A stretch of DNA of 42,389 nucleotides from contig CANLGL010000049.1 of assembly GCA_947490345.1 (NCBI GenBank), forward strand, positions 1 to 42,389, in the 5' to 3' direction. Position 1 is the stretch's first letter; each line of letters begins with the position of its first letter. Positions 7,061-16,540 of the stretch are shown in pieces. Made by a program: the position numbers and the translations under genes. The notes under the pieces were generated by a model. It was not told the origin of the DNA. It saw only the letters and a list, made by a program, of their open reading frames with translations, and did not search any database. Origin of the DNA: Deltaproteobacteria bacterium (GTDB lineage: Bacteria > Myxococcota_A > UBA796 > SXON01).

Positions 7061-8664
7061 CTCCGGCGCCGCCCGGCCACCAGCAGGAGGGCGAAGGGTG
7101 CCCCCAAACCCCACGACGTGGCGCTGCCCTGACACCCGCACTCCGCCGGCGGCACGGCATCCGCCGCCAAGGCGCCGCGACCGGCCACATTGTCGAACCC
7201 TTCCCCGCCCAGGTCGCGCGCCCCTTCCTCCGCCCAGGCCAGAAACTCGCCAGGACCGTCGTGGATCCCCGTGGCCTCCACCCACAGCGCCGCCAACCCT
7301 GACGCATGCGGCGCCGCCGCGCTCGACCCGGTGAAGCCCTCCTCCCCGGTCGTCGCGGTGTGCACACCGGAGGGTCCCACGAAGTCCGGCTTGGTTCGCC
7401 CATCGTTGGTCGGACCGCGGCTGGAGTAGTCGGGAATCGTGTCGTCCTCTACCGTGTAGGCGCCCGTCGCGATGCACCCGAAGCAGTCCGCCGGCAAGGA
7501 CAAGGACTGAACGAGGGTCGCCTCCTCCTCGTCGACACCCGACCGAGCGTGGAGGTACCCGGTCAGGCCCGAGACGTCGGTGCCCAGTTCAGTGAACACC
7601 GCGACGTAGGCGCTCTCCCCACAGTCGGCGACCTGCACCTCTTCGAAGGGGTCGTCGTCGCCGTCCTGCGGGCTTTCGGAGCGGCCGCACTCGCGCTGGG
7701 TCTCGGTCTCGAACACCACAAGATCAAGGTCGATGGCCGCCTCCCCGAAGGGCTCGCTCCACCGAAAGCTCACCTTTACATTGCCGTTTGGCGCGTTGAC
7801 CTCGGTGGAGTAGTGATCGCCGATGTTCACGTACTGGCTGCCCGCTTCGGAGGAGAGGTTCCCGATGCGGTAGCGTTTGGCTTCGTTGCCGGCGGCGGTC
7901 ACCATGATCACTCCGCCGTCGACCATCCCGTCGGCGTACCGCGTGACGGCCGACGTCCCGTCGGCGTGGCCGGTGTTGTCGAAACCGACGCTGCAGTTGA
8001 CGACATCGACCTCCGCGTCCAGGAGCGCCTGCAGGGCCTCGCCGTACTCGACCTCGGTCCCGAACGTGGCCAGCGTCAGCGCGGCCTCGGGTGCAAAGTC
8101 GTGGATGATCTCGGCGACGCCGGACCCGTGGGTGCTGCTGTTGGGGGCGCCCCGCGAAAAGTCGGTCGTCACCTCGCCCGGGAGCTCTTCCCCGAGGAGG
8201 TCCTCATGCCCATCGAAGCCAACGTCGAGCACCGCCACCGTGACCCCCGCGCCCGTGGCCCGATCATCGGCGTGCCAGTCGGTCAACATCGTCGCCGCGT
8301 AGCCCTCGCTGATGACCTCTTTCGGCGAGGCGCGGTGCGGCTCGCGGAGGTGGAGGACCTCGGGTTGCGACGCCACGTCCCCGAGCCGGGCCAGGGGCAC
8401 CGAGAGCTGAACCACGTTGCCGATCGTCGCCTCGACCGGGAGGTTCAGGCGGCGCGCGAAAACCCGTGCGTCGGTCCCCGGCGCCAGCTCGACGACCACC
8501 TGAACCAGCTCCCCGATCCGCGGCTGACGGGCCCGCAGGCTGGAAAGCGCCGCTGCGTCGTCGCGGACACGCCAGGCCTGGGCGAGGACGCTGGTCATCC
8601 GAGCCTCCGGCAGCGCCGGATCGACCGGACGGGCAAACGCGAGCGCGCACAGAGTCAGCACCAT
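7057..8664 (-). CDS. Subtilisin-like serine protease (S8) with MYXO-CTERM-like tail
   Basis: A 535-residue secreted protease with a short hydrophobic start ending near ARPVDP, then a pro-region-like segment. The catalytic triad is visible: Asp147 (VAVLDVGFDGHED), His179 (STHGSG) and Ser448 (GSSAAAPHASG). The oxyanion Asn260 lies in TAAGNE. A large insert (about 270-410) holds several acidic residues and cysteines. The C-terminus has ECGCQGS, a hydrophobic helix and GRRRR, the layout of MYXO-CTERM sorting tails that retain proteins at the surface. It sits 12 nt after the methyltransferase stop and overlaps the following lipoprotein start. Likely substrates are extracellular proteins. Confidence 0.92.
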   Translation of the reverse strand: MVLTLCALAFARPVDPALPEARMTSVLAQAWRVRDDAAALSSLRARQPRIGELVQVVVELAPGTDARVFARRLNLPVEATIGNVVQLSVPLARLGDVASQPEVLHLREPHRASPKEVISEGYAATMLTDWHADDRATGAGVTVAVLDVGFDGHEDLLGEELPGEVTTDFSRGAPNSSTHGSGVAEIIHDFAPEAALTLATFGTEVEYGEALQALLDAEVDVVNCSVGFDNTGHADGTSAVTRYADGMVDGGVIMVTAAGNEAKRYRIGNLSSEAGSQYVNIGDHYSTEVNAPNGNVKVSFRWSEPFGEAAIDLDLVVFETETQRECGRSESPQDGDDDPFEEVQVADCGESAYVAVFTELGTDVSGLTGYLHARSGVDEEEATLVQSLSLPADCFGCIATGAYTVEDDTIPDYSSRGPTNDGRTKPDFVGPSGVHTATTGEEGFTGSSAAAPHASGLAALWVEATGIHDGPGEFLAWAEEGARDLGGEGFDNVAGRGALAADAVPPAECGCQGSATSWGLGAPFALLLVAGRRRR

Positions 8665-8676
8665 CCGCGGGGCTTA

Positions 8677-9396
8677 TCAACCCTGGGCCGCGATCACCCA
8701 GTCGGCGCCCCACACCTGGGGCACGCTGGCCAGGGCGCGAGCGCGCAACTCGACGATGTGCGCCTCCATCCCCGAGGCCACGGCGCGGTCGCTGAAGTAG
8801 GGCAGTTTGCGCACGGCGACGTCGAGCTGTCCGTTTACGAAACGAGCGCCCAGGCGGTTGGGGAAGAGCTTGCTGTCGATCGCCTTGAATCCCGCCCGTG
8901 CGAGCCACGCCAGGACCACATCGCGCGGGTATTCGCGGTAGCACCGGTGGCCCGCCAAGAGAATGGCCGCGTCGCGTACGCGGCAGACCTCGTCGAGCAC
9001 GCTGCCGTCGCGCGGCTGTGGCTCCAGGCCGACCAGGTACAGCCGGTCGGCCACATGCGGACGGACACGCTCAAGGAACTCGTATTGAAAGTACGGCGCG
9101 TGGCCGTCGATGGAGCCGATGACGTAGTCAGCCACGACCACGTCGAAGCGTTCACCGGCGAGGAGCGCGGGGTCTGTCCACTGCCCGAGGATCACGCGCG
9201 CGGCGGGCGCCACCTGCCGGAGCCCGTCCATTCGCCAGCTCTCGGCCGTGACGCCGGTGAGCGCCCGGGGCGACAACGACTGCAGCCAGCGCAGGGAATG
9301 GTCCCCGGTGCCCGCGTCGAGCACCGAGCCCCAGGTGGGGCCATGAAGCGCATCGAACCACGAGAAGAGCGCGTCTTCCCGCACGAGCGGTGACAT
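8677..9396 (-). CDS. Class I SAM-dependent methyltransferase
   Basis: A 239-residue protein with a Rossmann-type methyltransferase core. Motif I is SVLDAGTGDHSLRW (residues 24-37), motif II-like acidic residues follow at TGVTAES, and FDVVVADYVIGSIDGHAPY is the post-motif strand. The acceptor molecule cannot be inferred. The ATG at 9396 overlaps the tyrS stop as TGATG, so it is translationally coupled to tyrS. Such coupling hints at a housekeeping or translation-related role, but this is inference only. No signal or membrane segment. Confidence 0.85.
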   Translation of the reverse strand: MSPLVREDALFSWFDALHGPTWGSVLDAGTGDHSLRWLQSLSPRALTGVTAESWRMDGLRQVAPAARVILGQWTDPALLAGERFDVVVADYVIGSIDGHAPYFQYEFLERVRPHVADRLYLVGLEPQPRDGSVLDEVCRVRDAAILLAGHRCYREYPRDVVLAWLARAGFKAIDSKLFPNRLGARFVNGQLDVAVRKLPYFSDRAVASGMEAHIVELRARALASVPQVWGADWVIAAQG

Positions 9397-10562
9397 CAGG
9401 CCCGCTCGAGCCGCGTGGCGCGCTTCTTTCCTGCCCAGAGCACGCCTGGCCCGTCGATCATCGCCTTGACGTCGGTCATCTTCTCGGCGCCGAACGAGAT
9501 GGCGCCGCCCTCCACCAGCCGCCGCGCTTCGGAGTTGGACTTGGCCGCCCCGACCGCCACCAGCGCCGTCAACACCCCGACCGGAAAGCTGACCGCCACC
9601 GTGGGCATGTTGTCGCTGACCCCACCCGCAAACGCGACGCGCGCGGCGTCGTCAGCCGCCAGCGCCGCCTCCCGCCCGTGGACCACGGCGGTCGCTTCGA
9701 TCGCGAGGGTGCGCTTCGGGGCACGGAAGTCTGAGACGTCGAGGGCGTCGATGGCGTCGAGCTCCAAGAAGGTGAAGAGCTTCAGGAACCGTCGCACGTC
9801 GCGGTCATCGACGTTGACCCAGTATTGGAAGTAGTCGTAGGGCGAGACCCGCGCCGGGTCGAGCCACACGGCCCCGTTGGCGGACTTGCCCATCTTCGCA
9901 CCGTCAGCCGTGGTCAAAAGCGGCGTCGTCAGCCCGAAGGACTGGCCTCTTTCGATGCGACGGATGAGGTCCATGCCGCTGACGATGTTGCCCCACTGGT
10001 CGCCGCCGCCGACCTGGATCGTGCAGCCGTGCCGGCGGAAGAGCTCCAAGAAGTCGTAGCTTTGCAAGAGCACATAGTTGAACTCGATGAACGACAGCCC
10101 CTGCTGGCGCTCCAGTCGCATCTTCACGCTGTCGGCGCGCAGCATGTCGTTGACGGAGAAGTAGCGACCGATCTCGCGAAGGACCTCGATGTAGCCAAGC
10201 TTGTCGAGCCAATCGGCGTTGTCGATCATCCGGCCGGTGCAGAACTTGGCGATCTGCGCGGCGATGCCCCGCTTGTTGGCCTCCAGACGCTCGTTGTCCA
10301 TGAAGTCGCGCGTGCTGTCGCGACCGGAAGGATCGCCGACCTTCGCCGTGCCACCCCCTACGACCGCGATGGGATGGTGTCCGGCGCGCCCGAGGTGGGC
10401 CATCACCATGAGCTGCACGAGGTTGCCGACGTGGAGCGAATCGGCGGTCGGGTCGAACCCGATGTAGAAGGTCCGCGGGGTGTCCAGGTGGGCGCGCAGC
10501 GCCACCTCGTCTGTGCAGGCGTGAAAGAAGCCGCGGGCCTTGAGGACATCGAGCACGTGCAT
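9396..10562 (-). CDS. tyrS: Tyrosyl-tRNA synthetase
   Basis: A 388-residue class I aminoacyl-tRNA synthetase charging tRNA-Tyr. The HIGH-type motif is LHVGNL (HVGN at 44-47) and the KMSKS loop is KMGKS (223-227). GFDPTADSLH and QVGGGDQWGN are family signatures for tyrosine and ATP binding. An S4 RNA-binding domain closes the protein (from about residue 322). The ATG at 10562 begins MHVLDVLKARGF, the usual family start; the upstream in-frame extension lacks homology. It is the first gene of the seven-gene minus-strand operon and diverges from an FG-GAP lipoprotein with 82 nt between the starts. Confidence 0.97.
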   Translation of the reverse strand: MHVLDVLKARGFFHACTDEVALRAHLDTPRTFYIGFDPTADSLHVGNLVQLMVMAHLGRAGHHPIAVVGGGTAKVGDPSGRDSTRDFMDNERLEANKRGIAAQIAKFCTGRMIDNADWLDKLGYIEVLREIGRYFSVNDMLRADSVKMRLERQQGLSFIEFNYVLLQSYDFLELFRRHGCTIQVGGGDQWGNIVSGMDLIRRIERGQSFGLTTPLLTTADGAKMGKSANGAVWLDPARVSPYDYFQYWVNVDDRDVRRFLKLFTFLELDAIDALDVSDFRAPKRTLAIEATAVVHGREAALAADDAARVAFAGGVSDNMPTVAVSFPVGVLTALVAVGAAKSNSEARRLVEGGAISFGAEKMTDVKAMIDGPGVLWAGKKRATRLERA

Positions 10563-10644
10563 GGGGTCTTGTATCGACACTGTCAATGCAGTGCGCGGAT
10601 CTGGCCGTAGCGGAGTACCATGGCGGCGTTCCAGGTCCCGACGC

Positions 10645-12591
10645 ATGCTCTCCACTCCTCGCCTCGTCCTCGTGACCCTCTGCGGCGCCGCCTGCGTGAT
10701 CGACAACGGCGTCAGCGGCAAGAACGACGGCGGCACGGACTTCGACACCTCCAGCGACTGGCGGCCGCCGGACGACACCGACGACACCGGCGACGACAGC
10801 GACTCTGGCGGGGACACCCACGTCGATCCGCAGTGCCCCAGCGCCTATTGGCCGGGAAGCGTGCTCTCCCAGGACGAGGAGTGCTTCAGCGCCTCCCCCG
10901 AAGTCGGCACCTTCACGCCGGTGGTGGAGTGGGAGCGTATGACCTTCAGCCTGGGCACGGCCGGGTCGTCCAGTTGCATGATGCAGCCCATCGTCTGCCC
11001 CCTGACCGACGACGACGGCGACGGCGACGTCGACGAAAACGACATCTCTGACGTGCTCATCATCACCTACTCGCCGGGGGTGCTCCGCGCGCTCGACGGC
11101 GCCAACGGCGACGAGCTGTGGGCCGGCACCAACAGCGGCATCCAGATCACCGGCGGCGCGGCATGTGGGGACCTCGATGACGACGGGTACGTGGAGATCA
11201 TTGCCGCGACCAGCAGCGGTGTCGTCGTCTACGACTACGAAGGCAACGAGCAGTGGAGCTACTCCGGGTGCAGCGGCGCCATGGACGGCACGTCGGACGC
11301 GCCGGCCATCCACGACATGGACGCCGACGGCGAGCCCGAGGTCATCATCGGCTCGTGCATCATGGACAAGGATGGCAGCCTGCTCGGCAAGGGCACGAGC
11401 GGTTGGGGCAGCTCCAGCAACGTCGGCAGCGCCGGCGTGACCGCCGATCTCGACCAGGATGGTGACCTCGAGGTGATCGCGGGCAACGCCGCGTACGACA
11501 TCGACGGCAACACCGAGTGGACCAACAGCGAGCCCGATGGCTACCCCGCGGTCGGCAACTTCGACAGCGACAACTACGGGGAGATCGTCGTCACCGGCGA
11601 CGCGCAGATGCGCATCCTCGACGACGACGGGAGCCTCATCTGCTCCGCCGCCATCCCCTCCGCCTCCGGCAGTTACGGCGGGCCGCCCACCGTGGCTGAC
11701 TTCGACGGCGACGGCGAGGCCGAGGTCGGCGTCGCCGCCAACAGCACCTACACCGTCTTCGAGACCGACTGCTCGGTCTTGTGGCAGTCTACCGGCACGA
11801 CCGATCCGTCGTCTGGCAACACCGGTAGCTCGGTCTTCGACTTCGAAGGCGACGGCATCGCGGACGTGGTGTACGCCGACGAACGTTGGGTCTGGGTCTT
11901 CGACGGCGCCGACGGCTCCATCAAGATGCAGGACGCCAACCACAGCAACAACACCTGGCTCGAGTACCCCACCATCGCCGACATCACCGGCGACGATTCT
12001 GCCGACATCGCGGTGTGCAACACCGCGGGCTCCTGGGGAAGCATGACGGGGGTCACCGTCTTTGGCGACGCCGACTCCAGTTGGCGCAAGGGCCGTCGCA
12101 TCTGGAATCAACACGGCTACAGCATCACAAACGTCGAAGACGATGGCTCGATCCCCCAGAACGAAGAGACCAACTGGCTCAGCTACAACAACTACCGCTC
12201 GGGCGACCTCACCGCCGGTGAGGGCTACTCCGGCCCGGACCTCGTCGCGAAAATCGTCGACGTCTGCGTGGACGAGTGCAAGGCGGGCAACATCACCGTG
12301 TGGTTCGCCGTTGGAAACCAGGGGTACAACGACGTCGAAGACGACTTCGAGGTCAACATCTGGACGTTTACCTCCGCCGGCCTCACCCTGGTGCACACCG
12401 AGCCGTGGACGTCCACCATCGCCGCGGGGATCCTCAGCGACGCCGTCGAATTGGAGCTGACCGGTCTGGTCACGCCGATCGAAGACGTCATCATCACGAT
12501 CGACGGCGGGAACGACTCGACCGCAGGCGTCGTTGACGAGTGCCACGAGGACAACAACGAGGATTGGTGGGGCGCGTTCGTCTGCCCCTGA
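10645..12591 (+). CDS. FG-GAP/VCBS repeat lipoprotein
   Basis: A 648-residue exported protein. MLSTPRLVLVTLCGAAC is a signal peptide with a lipobox-like GAAC (Cys17). An acidic low-complexity linker (DTSSDWRPPDDTDDTGDDSDSGGD) follows. The main part contains repeated DxDxDG calcium-loop blocks typical of FG-GAP/VCBS beta-propellers: DDDGDGDVDEND, GDLDDDGYVEI, HDMDADGEPEV, ADLDQDGDLEV, ADFDGDGEAEV, FDFEGDGIADV. A C-terminal CARDB-like beta domain starts near DLVAKIVDVCVDEC. It is probably a surface adhesion or binding protein. The start was chosen for the signal peptide. It converges with the ATPase operon, 15 nt from that stop. Confidence 0.88.
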   Translation: MLSTPRLVLVTLCGAACVIDNGVSGKNDGGTDFDTSSDWRPPDDTDDTGDDSDSGGDTHVDPQCPSAYWPGSVLSQDEECFSASPEVGTFTPVVEWERMTFSLGTAGSSSCMMQPIVCPLTDDDGDGDVDENDISDVLIITYSPGVLRALDGANGDELWAGTNSGIQITGGAACGDLDDDGYVEIIAATSSGVVVYDYEGNEQWSYSGCSGAMDGTSDAPAIHDMDADGEPEVIIGSCIMDKDGSLLGKGTSGWGSSSNVGSAGVTADLDQDGDLEVIAGNAAYDIDGNTEWTNSEPDGYPAVGNFDSDNYGEIVVTGDAQMRILDDDGSLICSAAIPSASGSYGGPPTVADFDGDGEAEVGVAANSTYTVFETDCSVLWQSTGTTDPSSGNTGSSVFDFEGDGIADVVYADERWVWVFDGADGSIKMQDANHSNNTWLEYPTIADITGDDSADIAVCNTAGSWGSMTGVTVFGDADSSWRKGRRIWNQHGYSITNVEDDGSIPQNEETNWLSYNNYRSGDLTAGEGYSGPDLVAKIVDVCVDECKAGNITVWFAVGNQGYNDVEDDFEVNIWTFTSAGLTLVHTEPWTSTIAAGILSDAVELELTGLVTPIEDVIITIDGGNDSTAGVVDECHEDNNEDWWGAFVCP

Positions 12592-12606
12592 GTCTGGAGT
12601 CGGTGC

Positions 12607-15132
12607 TCAGTCGCGCGTGACGTCCCCGGTGGTGAACCATCCCGGTTCGGGCGGCGGCTTCTTCTTCAGCCGGACCACGCGCGCTACCACGTCGTCCACG
12701 ACGCGCCGCATCTCTTCGGGCTGCTCCAGGAGCACCGCCTCGCGCGGCTCCGTGAGGCAGCGCGCCGCGAGCACGAAGGGCTCCAGCAGCGCACGCCGCT
12801 CACGACGAAGGTCACCGTGGGCACCGGTGAGCAGCTCGATCGCCTCCTCGGGAGGACGCAGCGCGACGAGGCGGGCCGCGGCGTCCAGGAGGGCGGCCTG
12901 CGCGTCGGCATCGGGCGCGTCTTCGTCGGACGTGGCGGCGGCCAGCACACGGAGGGCGCGCGCGGCGAGCGGGGCGTCGCCGATGGCGGCGGCGTGGACG
13001 GCAAGCCACGCGAGGTCCTTGCAGCACCGCAGGGCGTGCACGCCGGTGCCCTTCACTTCGTCGATCGCCGCGAACCACTGGGTGGCGGCCGCGCCGAGGT
13101 CGTTGGCGTGGGCGCTTTCGCGGGCGAGATAAGCGAGGCAACTTGCGGTGGAGTCGTGGTCGCCGTTTCGACGGTACAGGGCGAGTCCCTCCACGAAGTG
13201 GGCGCGACGCGTGCGACCGTTGCCGACCTGCCGCAGCGCGAGCACGTAGTGTGCGTGCGCCTGGTAGCCCTCGCCGCCGAATCGGAACACAACGTCGGCG
13301 TGGGCCTCAGCCCGCTCGGGGTCCAGTTGGATCTTGAGGAGCGAGCACCACGCCCGATCCTGCGGGCTGATGTCGACGCCCCAGCGTCGTTCAGCCTCTT
13401 GAAGCGCCTGGAGCGCCTCCGTTCGTCTCCCGAGGGCACCGAGGCCGGTGGCGCGTACGGAGTGTGCCCACGCGGCCATGCGGGCGTCCCCGATGCGTCC
13501 GAAGGTGTCGGCGGCCTCCGCCAGATGCGCAACGCCAGCGCCGATCGGCTGCCGCTGCAGCTCCGCGCGGCCGAGGTCATAGAGCGCCCAGGCGCGCGCT
13601 TCGTCACCCTCGGCAAGGGCGAGCGCCTCGGTTGCGAGTCGGGCCGCCTCCGCATAGCGTCCGGTCTGGTACGCCAACCCGCACAGGCTGGGGAGTTTCG
13701 CGGCGCTCGGCATTTCGCCGCAGGTCGCTTTTTCTTCTTGATACGCCAGCTCCCACCTCCCGCTCTCCGGTTCCGCCTCGCGCCCATCCACCGCGCCGCA
13801 CCGCATCGCCGCCGCATACAGCTCCCTGCCCCCGGTGTCGCCGCGCTTCTCGGCGTCCGCCCGCTTCTCCTCGAGCTCCTCCTGGTCCCACAGCGCCGCG
13901 ACCACCCCCGCCAGCGCCTCCATCCGACTCCGCGGCTCGCCGCCCTCGCGAAAGGCCATCCACACCCGATAGAGCGGCTCGCCGACGTCCCAGGTGGTCG
14001 CGTTGCCGCTGCGACCGGCACGTCGGGTGAGGCCGCGCTCCCTCAGGCGCTCCAAGAGCACCGACGCTTCCGCGCCGGAGATCGACACCCGGCGGGCCAA
14101 CTCAGCAGGGCGCAGCGGCCCGTCGGCGCGGGCGAGCTCCGCGAGCGCCTCCAGCTCCTGCGGGGCCACGAGCCGGGGGTCCAGGCGGCTCTGAAACAGC
14201 GGTGTCTGCTCGTCGAGGAGCCGATCCATCAGGTCACCGACCTCGCCGTCCTCGGAGTCGAGCAGCAGGTCGACGATCAGGTGGACGAAGCGCGGGAGCC
14301 CGCCGGTGAGGCGGAGGATTCCGGCGAGGCTGCCGCGGCGCTCGGGCATCCGCCGCAGCAGCTCCTTTGCCCGCCCCGCCCGCTCCGAGTCGCCGCCAGC
14401 CTCACGTTCCAGGCGATGCTCGAGGATGGACAGGACCTCCGCCGTGGGCAGTCCCTCCACCCGATGTTCGCGAAAGAACCCATGAAACGCCGCGCCGGCG
14501 TCGCTCGCGGCCCCGAAGTGGGTAGGCGCCGCGCCAATGACCAGTATGTGGGCCGCCGACTGCAACCGCTTGCGCAGGGCCCACTGCTCGTCGCCGGCCT
14601 TGCTCCGCGAGCCCCCCGGGCCGACGTAGAGCACACCGTCCAGGTTCTCGACCACGACCACCAGCGAACGACCCAGCACTGCGGCCGCTTTTTTCAGGGC
14701 GTCATCGGCTACCTCGAGCGCATCCCCGCCGCGCGGCAAGCCCTTCAGGGCGACGCGCGCCTCCAGGAGCGGGGCCCGCGCCTCGACGTGCGTGGGCAGG
14801 TCCTTCAACAGCTTTTCGAGGACGACGCCGAGCAGGTCGGCGGGCCCGCGAATCGCGACCTCCTCGGGCAACACCACCGGCCACCATGCCGCTTCCAAGG
14901 CCGGGTGCTGCCGCCATCGGTACGCGAGCACCCGGAGCAGGTGGGTCTTGCCCGCGCCGCGGGGACCGACGAGGAGCTGGTGCTGGTGGTTTTTGCGCCC
15001 GATCTCGGCGCGCAGCGTGCCCATGAGCTCGTCCAAGAGGGCCAGCCGCGAAGCCCCGCCCGTGATCCCGTCGAGCACGGCAGGGTCCGCGCGCTGGGGG
15101 TTGTAGTGCATCCACGCCGCGATTCCCGCCAT
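12607..15132 (-). CDS. P-loop ATPase with winged helix and TPR domains (STAND-like)
   Basis: An 841-residue protein. The Walker A is GPRGAGKT (residues 56-63), the Walker B-like strand LVVVVENLD (157-165), and a sensor-like strand ILVIGAAPTHF comes near 196. The LTGGLPRF segment (275-282) matches the GxP turn seen in ORC/STAND-type AAA modules. A winged helix follows (about 330-400: PLRPAELARRVSISGAEASVLLERL). From about 470 to 750 there are repeated helical hairpins of TPR type (AYQTGRYAEAARLATEAL, ARAWALYDLGRAELQ). This architecture fits a signal-sensing ATPase in which the TPRs hold or detect a partner. It begins 1 nt after the stop of the preceding ATPase gene, so it is the last gene of a three-gene operon. 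Its ligand is unknown. Confidence 0.85.
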   Translation of the reverse strand: MAGIAAWMHYNPQRADPAVLDGITGGASRLALLDELMGTLRAEIGRKNHQHQLLVGPRGAGKTHLLRVLAYRWRQHPALEAAWWPVVLPEEVAIRGPADLLGVVLEKLLKDLPTHVEARAPLLEARVALKGLPRGGDALEVADDALKKAAAVLGRSLVVVVENLDGVLYVGPGGSRSKAGDEQWALRKRLQSAAHILVIGAAPTHFGAASDAGAAFHGFFREHRVEGLPTAEVLSILEHRLEREAGGDSERAGRAKELLRRMPERRGSLAGILRLTGGLPRFVHLIVDLLLDSEDGEVGDLMDRLLDEQTPLFQSRLDPRLVAPQELEALAELARADGPLRPAELARRVSISGAEASVLLERLRERGLTRRAGRSGNATTWDVGEPLYRVWMAFREGGEPRSRMEALAGVVAALWDQEELEEKRADAEKRGDTGGRELYAAAMRCGAVDGREAEPESGRWELAYQEEKATCGEMPSAAKLPSLCGLAYQTGRYAEAARLATEALALAEGDEARAWALYDLGRAELQRQPIGAGVAHLAEAADTFGRIGDARMAAWAHSVRATGLGALGRRTEALQALQEAERRWGVDISPQDRAWCSLLKIQLDPERAEAHADVVFRFGGEGYQAHAHYVLALRQVGNGRTRRAHFVEGLALYRRNGDHDSTASCLAYLARESAHANDLGAAATQWFAAIDEVKGTGVHALRCCKDLAWLAVHAAAIGDAPLAARALRVLAAATSDEDAPDADAQAALLDAAARLVALRPPEEAIELLTGAHGDLRRERRALLEPFVLAARCLTEPREAVLLEQPEEMRRVVDDVVARVVRLKKKPPPEPGWFTTGDVTRD

Positions 15133-15133
15133 C

Positions 15134-16540
15134 TCAGCCTCCGGTCAACCAGGACTCTCGCAGCGCCCACCGCTCGCGCAACACCTTGCTGCGAAGCGCA
15201 AGACCTGCCTCGTTCTCGACGATGTCGTAGTCTTCCGCAAGCGCCGCCAGGAGGGCATGGAAGTCAGAAGGCACGAGCGCGCGGAGCTCTGCTGCCGAAA
15301 CCGGCGCCTCGGCGCGCGCGAGCCGGGCGAGCACCTTGGCCGCGGGCGCGAGCCACTCGGGGCGATAGCCGCGCTCCTTCAACCGGAACGGACGGAAGAA
15401 CTCGTTTCCCTCGACGTCGAGCAGGCGGCGACGGTAGGCCCGACCGACCGCAGCCCCGTCGAGCGCGGCGTGGCCCTCCGCGAGGGTATGGTGGACGAGC
15501 GCCTGGAGGAAGTACGGCACGGGGGCGCCGATGCGCTCCAGCACCTCCGCAACGACGCCCGCGCTGGGTGCACGCGAGTGCCCGTAACAAAGCTCCTCCA
15601 CGAGCACGGCGCCGACCTCCGGGGTGAGCGGGTCCAGCGTGAGCGCGCCGAGATCCGCGAATTCCTCGTTCATGCCCTGGCTGGCGATGAAGCTGCGCAG
15701 TCCCGAGCTGCCTGCGACGATGCTCGTCAGCCCGGCGTCGCGTCGTGCGCGTTGGAAGGCGGCCATGCCCTGCTGCAGCTCCGATCGCCGTGCGGCGCAG
15801 GTGAGGAGAAAGCGGCTGAACTCGTCGATGAAGAGCAAGGCGCCGTCGGCCGCGAGGCTCGACAGCAGACCATCGAGAAATGCGCCCGGGCTCCGCTCGA
15901 CCGACCGGAGGAGGGTCGCTTTGGCGTCAACGCGAACCGCGGCGGACGCGTCGAGGAGCGGCCAGCCGGCCAACTCGGGTACGGAGCGCAGGCCCGAAGC
16001 GCCATCCGCCAGGGCCTGCGCCGCCAACGCGACCGCAAAGGCGCTCACCGAGTCGAGATTCTCCGCATCCAGCATCACAACCCGGCGGCCGGCGGATCGT
16101 AGGTCCGCGGCGAGACGGCGAAGAAAACTCGTTTTTCCGTACCGTCGCGGTGCCATGAGGTGCAGGCTCTCGCGGGCTTGTAGGCGCCGCCCCGCCTCGG
16201 ACAGGGCACCCTCGCGACCGACCAGGTCGCCGCCCTCGGCGGGGAGGCCAACGCGGAGGGTGAACGCATGAGGTGCCCCCCCGGCGCGGAGCTGGCTCAG
16301 GTGGCGCGTCAGAGGAGGTGCGTTGAAGCGCTGGTCGGACCAGAGGTAGTCGGTGAGGCGCGAGAGCACGGCTCCCTCCGCCGGTGCCACCCCCAGCTCG
16401 GTCCGTGCCCCGGCGCCGAAGGCCTTGATGGCCTGTGCGAGCTCGCCGACCCGCGATCCGCGTTCACCGGAGGGCGCCCCCACAAGGTCGATCGCGAGCG
16501 GTCGTCCTTCCGCGCGCCAGGTCACGTTGTAGAACCTCAT
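15134..16540 (-). CDS. AAA-type P-loop ATPase
   Basis: A 468-residue protein. An ~105-residue N-terminal region of unknown role (MRFYNVTWRAEGRPLAIDL) precedes the ATPase core. The Walker A is APRRYGKTS (130-138), the variant common in archaeal/bacterial AAA proteins of this clade. The Walker B is ALLFIDEFS (234-242), followed by a SIVAGSSGLR sensor-like strand near 273. The C-terminal part (about 395-460) looks like a winged helix. The ATG at 16540 overlaps the RelA-like gene stop as ATGA, and the next ATPase starts 1 nt beyond its own stop. Co-translation implies a shared complex or pathway. Confidence 0.85.
   Translation of the reverse strand: MRFYNVTWRAEGRPLAIDLVGAPSGERGSRVGELAQAIKAFGAGARTELGVAPAEGAVLSRLTDYLWSDQRFNAPPLTRHLSQLRAGGAPHAFTLRVGLPAEGGDLVGREGALSEAGRRLQARESLHLMAPRRYGKTSFLRRLAADLRSAGRRVVMLDAENLDSVSAFAVALAAQALADGASGLRSVPELAGWPLLDASAAVRVDAKATLLRSVERSPGAFLDGLLSSLAADGALLFIDEFSRFLLTCAARRSELQQGMAAFQRARRDAGLTSIVAGSSGLRSFIASQGMNEEFADLGALTLDPLTPEVGAVLVEELCYGHSRAPSAGVVAEVLERIGAPVPYFLQALVHHTLAEGHAALDGAAVGRAYRRRLLDVEGNEFFRPFRLKERGYRPEWLAPAAKVLARLARAEAPVSAAELRALVPSDFHALLAALAEDYDIVENEAGLALRSKVLRERWALRESWLTGG

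Noticed and set aside
9904..12546. Long minus-strand frame running through the FG-GAP lipoprotein gene
   Set aside because: Valine/aspartate/alanine repeats mirror the DGDGD codons of the real plus-strand gene; no independent motif.
12817..15627. Long plus-strand frame antisense to the ATPase genes
   Set aside because: It is a shadow of GC-rich codon bias; the minus strand carries Walker motifs, TPRs and coupled starts.
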